Below the pieces are notes generated by a model. That model searched no databases. It saw nothing but the letters and a program-made list of their open reading frames with translations, and had not been told where the DNA came from. 64,000 nt of DNA from Ramlibacter tataouinensis (GTDB lineage Bacteria > Pseudomonadota > Gammaproteobacteria > Burkholderiales > Burkholderiaceae_C). The stretch lies in the NCBI RefSeq assembly GCF_001580455.1, contig NZ_CP010951.1:2877001-2941000 (forward strand), written 5' to 3'. Numbering within the stretch: position 1 is the stretch's first letter; each line of letters opens with the position of its first letter. The position numbers were made by a program, and so were the translations under genes. This document shows, piece by piece, positions 23,712-29,990 of this stretch.

Positions 23712-25397
23712 ATGGAAGAGCTCAAGTCATGGATAGGCAAGGCGCTGTCCCGCGGCCCGGTGACGGTGCGCCAGTTCCGCCAAATCCTGCTGTGGCCGCT
23801 GCAGCTGGTGCCGACGCAGGAGAGCGTCCAGATCCACCGGCACTGGGAGTGCCTGGCGCAGCCGGGCCCCGACAACGCCTGGCATGAAGTCGAGGACGAG
23901 TTCACGGGCGATCCGGGCGAATTCCAGGAGCGCCACTACGCCGAGTTCGTCAACTTCCTGCCCTACGTGCAGCGGGTGCTCTATGGCGAGGGCAAGGGCG
24001 TCGCCAGCCGCGCCCACGGGCCGGAGGCGGAGTCGCCGATCCGCGTGTTCAGGCGCGGCGACGTGCACGGCGTGCGCATCACGCTCGAGCGGCACGGCGC
24101 GCCGGTCGAGCTGCGCATCGCGCATGTCGACCTGTATTTCTTCTTCGACCTGGACATCGTCGTGCCGGCGGTCGAGGTGTTCGGCGCCGAGCTCGAGCTG
24201 GCGACCACCCAGGACATCCTGTTCCGCTTCGGGCGCGCCTATCCGCCGTACTGGGAGGCCGACGGGCGCGGCGGGCACTGCCCCTGGCGAGTCGAATGGC
24301 TGGCGGCGGACGGGACCGTGCTGGCGCAGTCGGACTACGAGCACCGCGAGAAGTACCTGAGCTTCACCTGCGAGCACCGCTCGCCGGCCATCGCCACCCA
24401 CTGGGAATGGCTGCTGCAGCCGATGGTGCAGCACCACTCGCAGGCGGCGGGGGCGGTGCGCTATCGCCCGCTCGAATACCACCGCATGCCGACCATGGGC
24501 TACCTGGCGCTGGACGACGTGGACGCGCTGACGCGCGCCGACTGGGTCCGTTTGGGCCTGGTGACCGCGCGGGGCGAGGCGGGGCAGCTGCCGTACTCGG
24601 AGCGCTACCTGGCGGAGTTCGAGCAGCGCTACTGCTTCGACCGCTACTTCGAGCCGGAGTGCGGCCAGCGCTGGATGAACACCCGCCTGATGTGCAGCGG
24701 CCACTCCTTCGTGATGGTGGGCCGCGCGTCCGAAGAGCGCTTCACCCACCTGGAGAACGGCCTGCAAGGGCAGTTCCGCCACCAGTACTTCCTGGTGTTC
24801 CTGATCGCGCATTTCCAGAAGGCGGGCCTCCTGATGCTGTCGGACCGGCTGATCGTGGCCCTGTCGCACCTCGACATCCAGAAGGTCGACTCGATCAAGC
24901 AGTTCAAGCGCAGCATCCGCCAGACGCTGGAGATCTTCCTGCGCTTCAACCACCGCTACTGGTTCCACGAGATCTCGAACCAGGTGCAGGTGCGCGACCT
25001 CTATCGCATGCTGTCCGAGCACCTCGGTTCGCAGGCCCTGTTCGACGAGCTGCGCGGCGAGGTGAAGGACATGAACGACTACCTCGAGAGCGACACCTTG
25101 CGCCGGCAGGCCAACACGGTGGTGCGGCTCACGGTGGTGACGGTCTTCGGCCTGATCGGCACCGTGCTCACCGGCGTGTTCGGCATGAACGTGTTCGACT
25201 TCGCCGGAAAATCCCTGCCGCTTCAGGTGACGCTGGTCGTCCTGGTCGCCATCCTGGTGACCTGGCTGCTGCTGTACACCCTGACGAAAGCCAAGCCGCT
25301 GGCGGATTTCCTCGATGCGATGTCCGACACTCAGCTGCCCGCCCGCGCCAAGCTCGGCGCCTTCCTGGGCGTGTGGAAGAAGCCGCCGCGCAACTGA
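23712..25397 (+). CDS. CorA-family divalent cation transporter
   Basis: 561 aa from the ATG at 23712; a second ATG at 23679 lacks a binding site. The last 110 residues carry two membrane spans with GMN between them (GVFGMNVFDF), the signature selectivity loop of CorA. The long N-terminal cytoplasmic part (about 430 residues) is bigger than in classical CorA (about 316 aa total) and includes a helical stalk (ENGLQGQFRHQYFLVFLIAH onward). Transport of Mg2+ or another divalent ion is inferred from the family. It converges with the 584-aa unknown gene, with 16 bp between them. Confidence 0.82.
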   Translation: MEELKSWIGKALSRGPVTVRQFRQILLWPLQLVPTQESVQIHRHWECLAQPGPDNAWHEVEDEFTGDPGEFQERHYAEFVNFLPYVQRVLYGEGKGVASRAHGPEAESPIRVFRRGDVHGVRITLERHGAPVELRIAHVDLYFFFDLDIVVPAVEVFGAELELATTQDILFRFGRAYPPYWEADGRGGHCPWRVEWLAADGTVLAQSDYEHREKYLSFTCEHRSPAIATHWEWLLQPMVQHHSQAAGAVRYRPLEYHRMPTMGYLALDDVDALTRADWVRLGLVTARGEAGQLPYSERYLAEFEQRYCFDRYFEPECGQRWMNTRLMCSGHSFVMVGRASEERFTHLENGLQGQFRHQYFLVFLIAHFQKAGLLMLSDRLIVALSHLDIQKVDSIKQFKRSIRQTLEIFLRFNHRYWFHEISNQVQVRDLYRMLSEHLGSQALFDELRGEVKDMNDYLESDTLRRQANTVVRLTVVTVFGLIGTVLTGVFGMNVFDFAGKSLPLQVTLVVLVAILVTWLLLYTLTKAKPLADFLDAMSDTQLPARAKLGAFLGVWKKPPRN

Positions 25398-25413
25398 GGA
25401 CCCCGGCTTGCGG

Positions 25414-27168
25414 TCAGGGCGCGCAGCGCTGGGCGGCCGCTGCGTCTGGATGGACGCTCGGGGCCGAGGCCGCCGCGTTGTCGATCGAATCGAGGAACCG
25501 CGCCGTCGCGTCGAGGCTGCGGCGCCATTCCGCGACCATGTCGCGCAGGCCCTGGCGGCGCGCCAGCCGCAAACGCTCGACCAGTAGCGGCAGGGCGCGG
25601 CCGTCGATTTCCCCGTCGTGGTCCTCGCGCTCGCCGATGCGCAGCAGCTCCGGGATCAGCTCGAACACCGCCTGGACCATGGCGCCCAGCACATGGCTGG
25701 CGACGAATTCCTTGGAGGGCAAGGCCAGCGCCCTGGGACCGTGATGCACCGCCGCGAGGGCCTCGTCGAGCCAGGGCTCGAACACGATGCCGTCGCGCTC
25801 GTATTCCGAGGTGAGCTGCCCCAGGAGATTCATCGCCCGCTGGCCGATCAGCAGCCGGAAGCCGCCCAGCTCGCTCCAGCCGCCCATGTTGGCGGCCAGG
25901 TGCGCCAGCAGGCCGTCCCGCATCGCTTCGCGTTCGAAGGGGCTCGCCAGCCACTGGGCGACGTTGCGGAAGTAGCAGTGCGAGAGCTCCAGGCCATGGA
26001 GCTGGTAGTCCGCAGCCGGTTCCGAGACGCCGGTCCACGCGGCGTCCGGCGGTCCCGCGCTGGCGCCCCGCACGTGAAGGTCCAGCCAGTTGTGCCAGCT
26101 CGAATCCACGACGACCCGGCCGACGTTGGCGCGCTGTCCGTCGTAGACCGCGACCACGGGGACGACCCGGCTCGACGGGGAAGCGCCGTCCTGGAAGGCC
26201 GCGTCATTGACGGCGTCGTCGCTGCGCGCCACGGTCGCCCAGGCGATCGTCTCGGGCTTGGGGCGCCGCAAGCCGCCGGGAAACTCCGGGCACCCGGTGG
26301 GGTCGCTGGCGTCGAGGACCACCTCGGCATCCTCGTGCAGCCGCGCGCCGTGCACCGGGTCCGGCAGGAGGTTGATCGGGCCCAGGGCGCTGCACAGGAG
26401 CGGATGCGGCGCCGTGCGGGTCAGGCCGCCGTCGGAGGCGGCCGCCTGCCGGACCAGCGCATCCCACAGGGGATAGCGCTTGAGCCGAAGCCGCCGCGGC
26501 AGTCCGTCGCCCGCGTCGTCGCCCCGGGCTTCCGGCTGGCCGCCGAACTGGCGCACCGGCGCCAGGGTGTCGATGCGCGCAGGCTGCGCGGGCGAGCCCT
26601 CGGCCTGGCAAGGACGGAACCAGCAGCGCATCTGGCGCACGCGACTCAGTTCGCTGCACAAGCTCGCGCCCTGTCTGCCGTGGCCGCCGGTGGCGAACAC
26701 GCCGCCGCCCGCGTTCATCCAGGCGGCGAGGATCTTCAGCTCGCTCTCGTTGAGCGAGGACCGGTGCGGTGGGACATCGCCGCGGCCGTCCGAAGGGGTG
26801 GGGCCGGGCCCGTAACCGAAGAACCAGACCTGGCTGTAGGCCGCCAGGTCAAAGCCCGGGTCGTCGAACTGGAAGTCGTCGTACTGCGTCCACGCGCGCG
26901 TCTTGCCCGTCTCGGGATCGCGCTCGCTGCGTTCCCTGCGCGACAGTGGACCGGCCCCATGGATGGCGTGGTCGATGGCGAAGCGCGTGTAGGGATGGGC
27001 GCCGGCCGGCGGGTCCCAGAGCGCACGGGCCATCTGCCTCAGGGTGAATCCCCGCTGGTCGCCCGGCGGCTCGCCTGGGACGTCCCACAAGCCGATCGCG
27101 CCATCGGTGACCACCAGGATGGGGATCCTGACGCCCAGGTCGAAATAGGCGTCATAGGTGTTCGGCAT
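25414..27168 (-). CDS. Unknown 584-aa protein next to the quorum-sensing genes
   Basis: The ATG at 27168 has ACGGGAGAG upstream. The N-terminal half looks like a class I glutamine-amidotransferase or ThuA-like alpha/beta fold. It has IPILVVTDGAIGLWDVPGEP, then FDLAAYSQVWFFGYGPGPTP, LNESELKILAAWMNAGGGVF and a following ATGGHGRQGASLCSELSRVRQMR. From memory, relatives carry GDHEDLG where this one has GGHGRQG, so the loop is altered. The C-terminal 250 residues are mainly helical, with no motif I know. There is no signal peptide. It is the first gene downstream of luxR on the same strand (140-bp gap), with a near-perfect dyad 64 bp before its start, so control by the quorum system is possible. 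Confidence 0.6.
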   Translation of the reverse strand: MPNTYDAYFDLGVRIPILVVTDGAIGLWDVPGEPPGDQRGFTLRQMARALWDPPAGAHPYTRFAIDHAIHGAGPLSRRERSERDPETGKTRAWTQYDDFQFDDPGFDLAAYSQVWFFGYGPGPTPSDGRGDVPPHRSSLNESELKILAAWMNAGGGVFATGGHGRQGASLCSELSRVRQMRCWFRPCQAEGSPAQPARIDTLAPVRQFGGQPEARGDDAGDGLPRRLRLKRYPLWDALVRQAAASDGGLTRTAPHPLLCSALGPINLLPDPVHGARLHEDAEVVLDASDPTGCPEFPGGLRRPKPETIAWATVARSDDAVNDAAFQDGASPSSRVVPVVAVYDGQRANVGRVVVDSSWHNWLDLHVRGASAGPPDAAWTGVSEPAADYQLHGLELSHCYFRNVAQWLASPFEREAMRDGLLAHLAANMGGWSELGGFRLLIGQRAMNLLGQLTSEYERDGIVFEPWLDEALAAVHHGPRALALPSKEFVASHVLGAMVQAVFELIPELLRIGEREDHDGEIDGRALPLLVERLRLARRQGLRDMVAEWRRSLDATARFLDSIDNAAASAPSVHPDAAAAQRCAP

Positions 27169-27231
27169 GTTCTCTCCCGTGAAACCAATTGCTTCAAGGG
27201 AACTTAGCCGTCCGCCAGCCGGAATCAACTC

Positions 27232-27245
27232 CCTGCCTAGCCAGG
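27232..27245. promoter_or_regulatory. Near-perfect dyad upstream of the 584-aa unknown gene
   Basis: CCTGCCTAGCCAGG is symmetric at 12 of 14 positions. It has CTG and CAG arms as in a lux box, but only 6 bases between them instead of 10. It lies 64 bp upstream of the start at 27168. It could be an operator for another regulator; it is not a canonical lux box. Confidence 0.3.
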
Positions 27246-27280
27246 TGACAGCGCCTGCGGCCGCGCCGCAGACTCGTGCG

Positions 27281-27309
27281 GAACAGGCCAAGAAGAACGC
27301 GAACAGGCC
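27281..27309. repeat. Short direct repeat at the 3' end of luxR
   Basis: GAACAGGCC occurs at 27281-27289 and again at 27301-27309, 20 bp apart, the second copy touching the luxR stop codon. The meaning is unknown; it may be a trace of a small duplication. Confidence 0.4.
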
Positions 27310-28031
27310 TAGTCGATGAGACCCAGCGCGACCGCCTTGGCTGCCGCCTGCGCGCGCGAGGAAACTTCCAGCTTTCGGAGCACGTTCGTCACGTGAAAAT
27401 GCACCGCCGAAGAAGAAACATGGAGGATGTCGGCGATCACGCCGTCGCTCTTGCCTTGCGCCACCCAGTGCAGGCAGGTCTTCTCCCGTGGCGTCAGCAC
27501 CGGCGTCCGTTCCGCCAGCATGCGGGGGACGACCAGGCGCTGCATGGCCACGTGCATGGCGCTGGCCAGCACGGCAGCGCCTTCCTTGAGCCGGCGCTCC
27601 TCGACCGAGCCCGGCAGGAAGGGCTTGTCGCGGGCGATGCTGAACATGCTCTTGGCCGTGGCGCTCTCGTGCACCGCGATGCTCAGGCCGTGCCCCAGTC
27701 CGAATCGGCGCGACTCCTCCAGGATCTCGAAGGATTGCGTGTCGTACATGCCCTCGTTCCAGACCAGCGGCATCGTCGACGACTGGCAATGGGCGACCGT
27801 CGGATCGCGCATGATGAACTGCCGGTCCTGGTAGATCTGCTGGTAGGCGGCCGGGTAGCCGCTCGTGACGTGCTGCACGGGCTCGAGCATCGGCCGATGC
27901 ACCTGGATGCCGAACAGGCCCTGCTCGCAGCCCAGGGCCTGCACCCCCGCCTGCATCCTGGCGAAAAGCTCGTTCTCATCGGCCGCAAGAACGACCGAAG
28001 CGATCGTGCCCAGGGTGTGCGAGTCGTTCAT
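27309..28031 (-). CDS. LuxR-type quorum-sensing transcription factor
   Basis: 240 aa. The N-terminal autoinducer-binding domain (about 15-165) keeps Asp-Pro in IMRDPTV, Trp in PLVWNE and Gly in GHGLSIAV. The position of the usual first Trp (W57 in TraR numbering) appears to be Tyr (YPAAYQQIY). The C-terminal HTH (about 178-238) is the standard LTPREKTCLHWVAQGKSDGV and VHFHVTNVLRKLEVSSRAQA. It should bind an acyl-homoserine lactone made by the LuxI encoded at 28588. It is divergent from the RsaM-like gene, 38 bp away. Confidence 0.93.
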   Translation of the reverse strand: MNDSHTLGTIASVVLAADENELFARMQAGVQALGCEQGLFGIQVHRPMLEPVQHVTSGYPAAYQQIYQDRQFIMRDPTVAHCQSSTMPLVWNEGMYDTQSFEILEESRRFGLGHGLSIAVHESATAKSMFSIARDKPFLPGSVEERRLKEGAAVLASAMHVAMQRLVVPRMLAERTPVLTPREKTCLHWVAQGKSDGVIADILHVSSSAVHFHVTNVLRKLEVSSRAQAAAKAVALGLID

Positions 28032-28069
28032 TCCCAGCGCATCCGGTTCAAGCCCTCTTCAAAGACAAG

Positions 28070-28474
28070 ATGATGGAACAGTCTGCCAGCAACGCGATTC
28101 CCCAGATGTTTTCACGGGACTACTGCGTCCGCGTCCCCCAGCGCCGGCTAGGTGACATTTTGTTCGAGCATCTCTGCACCGAGCAAGACCCCGGAGTGTC
28201 CGGACTGCGACAAAAGTCCTTCCGTGGCGGCATGACCGAGTGGGTCGGCCGCTGCGGCGGCCAAGCCGTCAGCCTGGGGTGGGACTGGGGGCAGCTGGAA
28301 GACGGCTCGATTTGCCTGCTCAAGGCCGTCTCGCCCCGCACCAACCTGATGGCGATCGACGCCAAGGGCTATGACATGCCCGGGAATGAGGCGCTGGACG
28401 ATCTCTGGGCGCTGATCGAGTCTTTGCCCTGGCGCGGGGAGGTGGCTGCCAGCTTGCGGTCGCTGCATCCCTGA
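28070..28474 (+). CDS. RsaM-like quorum-sensing modulator (DUF4902-type)
   Basis: 134 aa, lying between luxR and luxI. Motifs are GMTEWVG (54-60), SLGWDW (68-73) and PRTNLM (89-94). As I recall, the RsaM family of Burkholderia, Pseudomonas fuscovaginae and Acinetobacter (AbaM) has this Trp-rich core and the R-T-N element, and sits at the same place between the two lux genes. Those proteins damp or tune AHL signalling and have no known DNA-binding motif. The name rests on position plus these motifs; no search was run. The start could be ATG 28070 or 28073. Confidence 0.65.
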   Translation: MMEQSASNAIPQMFSRDYCVRVPQRRLGDILFEHLCTEQDPGVSGLRQKSFRGGMTEWVGRCGGQAVSLGWDWGQLEDGSICLLKAVSPRTNLMAIDAKGYDMPGNEALDDLWALIESLPWRGEVAASLRSLHP

Positions 28475-28515
28475 TTCCGCTGCGCTCGCGCTAGCGCGGC
28501 GGCAGCGTTCCTGGC

Positions 28516-28535
28516 ACCTATCCAGGTAGCCAGGT
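28516..28535 (+). promoter_or_regulatory. Lux-box-like dyad upstream of luxI
   Basis: ACCTATCCAGGTAGCCAGGT is 20 bp, the standard lux box length. Its outer arms ACCT and AGGT are symmetric, and the right half carries CAG at the consensus place; the left half has CTA where CTG is usual. It begins 72 bp before the luxI ATG, in the 113-bp gap after the RsaM-like gene. This suits positive autoregulation by LuxR. Confidence 0.5.
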
Positions 28536-28587
28536 GTTTCCGCGCGCCGGTCCTCGTCAAATCGAGCGCAGCCGGAAAGGAAATTTC

Positions 28588-29190
28588 ATGAACCACGCTG
28601 TCACGACCATGGCACTCAGGGAGATGAACGAATCGGATCGCGTCGGCATGTTCCGCCTGCGCTACGACACTTTCCGAACGCGGCTCGGCTGGTCGGTGCA
28701 AACCACCGACGACGGCCTGGAGATCGACCAGTTCGACAAGCTGGAACGGGCCCACTACATCATCGCCCGCTCGCCCGCCGAAGGGGTCGACGCCTGCTGG
28801 CGCCTGCTGCCCACGCAGGGCCCGAACATGCTGCGCGACGTGTTCCCGGAGCTGCTCCACGGCCTGCCGGCGCCCTGCGCGGCCGATGTCTGGGAAATGA
28901 GCCGCTTCGCGATCGCGACCGACCGCGTTGCCGGCGCCGACGACGCCGGCAACCACCAGGTCGGGTTCGGCGACCTGTCGGTGGCGCTCATGACCCAGGC
29001 CTGGCACTTCGCGCAGGCCCATGGCATTGCGCGCTTCGTCACCGTCACCACCGCCCCCATCGAGCGCATGCTGAAGAAACTGGGACTGAGCGTACACCGA
29101 CTGGGCCCGCCGGTCCGCATCGGGGCGGTGCTGACGGTCGCCTGCTTCATCGAGGTCGACGCCATCACCGCCGCGGCACTGGGGGTCTGA
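28588..29190 (+). CDS. LuxI-family acyl-homoserine-lactone synthase
   Basis: 200 aa from the ATG at 28588, with GGAAAGGAAA upstream. All the invariant residues of the family are present: R25, F29 and W35 (FRLRYDTFRTRLGW), D47 and D50 (EIDQFDK), R72 (CWRLLP), F86 (DVFPEL) and E103-x2-R106 (WEMSRF). It would make an AHL from SAM and an acyl-ACP in the cytoplasm. The acyl chain cannot be predicted. With the LuxR at 27309 and the RsaM-like gene it forms a complete signalling unit. It is followed after 81 bp by a histidine-kinase-like gene on the same strand. Confidence 0.93.
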   Translation: MNHAVTTMALREMNESDRVGMFRLRYDTFRTRLGWSVQTTDDGLEIDQFDKLERAHYIIARSPAEGVDACWRLLPTQGPNMLRDVFPELLHGLPAPCAADVWEMSRFAIATDRVAGADDAGNHQVGFGDLSVALMTQAWHFAQAHGIARFVTVTTAPIERMLKKLGLSVHRLGPPVRIGAVLTVACFIEVDAITAAALGV

Positions 29191-29271
29191 GCCCCCGGTT
29201 CGGCCGGACACGGCGGCGCGCGCCGCAGGGCTCGGGTTGACAACCCCCCTGCGCGTGAATACGCTGGTTCG

Positions 29272-29970
29272 ATGACTTTACCGGCGACGCCTGCGCAAGA
29301 ATCCCAGCCCCGCCCAGCCACCAACTTTGACGCCGAAGCGGCCCGCTACGCCCTGTTGCGACGCCTGGCGCCGTCCATGCGCCACCACCTGGTGGTCAAC
29401 CTCCAGCCGATCGGTATCGTGTACGAGATCATGGACCGGCGCCTGCGTGGGCCGCAGCCGAACCTGGCGGAAGTGCACGAAGGCGCCCACAAGATCAGCA
29501 CCTATGCCCGTTCGGCGCTGAATTCCTGCCTGGACGTGATCACCTGGCTGGCTCCGGAGGAGGATGCCGGCATCGGCGCGGTCGAGGGGGTGCGCGAGTG
29601 CCTGGACCTGGTCGCCACGAGCTTCACCTTCCGCGGTTTTACGCTGCGCAACCAGGTCGAGCCGGTGCCGGGGCGAGTGCGCCGCGCGGCCATGCGCAAC
29701 GTGCTCACCGGCGCCTTGCTCCACCTCTCGGACGCCAACGCGCCCCCCGCGGAGATCGTGCTGACGGCCGCCGCGGCGGCGTCCGGTCTGCGGCTCACGC
29801 TCACCCTGACCCCGGGGGTGGGGGAGGCGGGTTTCCCCGCGGGACCGACCTACCGGCCCCTGTCCTGGAGCGATGTCGAGGCGCTGGCCGAGGCGGAAGG
29901 CGTCGAACTGCGGCGCGAAGGCCGCGAGCTGCGCCTCGTCTTCCCCGGGCTGCGTGGGGCCGGCGCCTGA
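29272..29970 (+). CDS. Histidine-kinase-like protein with degenerate ATPase domain
   Basis: 232 aa, soluble, with no sensor domain and no TM segment. Residues 24-60 (ARYALLRRLAPSMRHHLVVN) look like a DHp helix with an H-box His. The second half has RNVLTGALLHLSDAN, like an N-box, and a LRLTLTLTPGVGEAGF strand-turn where a kinase would have its G-box, but no clear G1/G2 loops. This plan is like ChpT-type histidine phosphotransferases (DHp plus dead ATPase). It may be a phosphotransfer or scaffold protein placed beside the quorum genes. Function inferred; moderate doubt. Confidence 0.5.
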   Translation: MTLPATPAQESQPRPATNFDAEAARYALLRRLAPSMRHHLVVNLQPIGIVYEIMDRRLRGPQPNLAEVHEGAHKISTYARSALNSCLDVITWLAPEEDAGIGAVEGVRECLDLVATSFTFRGFTLRNQVEPVPGRVRRAAMRNVLTGALLHLSDANAPPAEIVLTAAAAASGLRLTLTLTPGVGEAGFPAGPTYRPLSWSDVEALAEAEGVELRREGRELRLVFPGLRGAGA

Positions 29971-29990
29971 AGCTGGGAGATTCCTAGGCT

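Noticed and set aside
27232..27245. Lux box upstream of the 584-aa unknown gene
   Set aside because: The arms are 6 bases apart, not the 10 of a lux box. It is kept as a dyad of unknown use.
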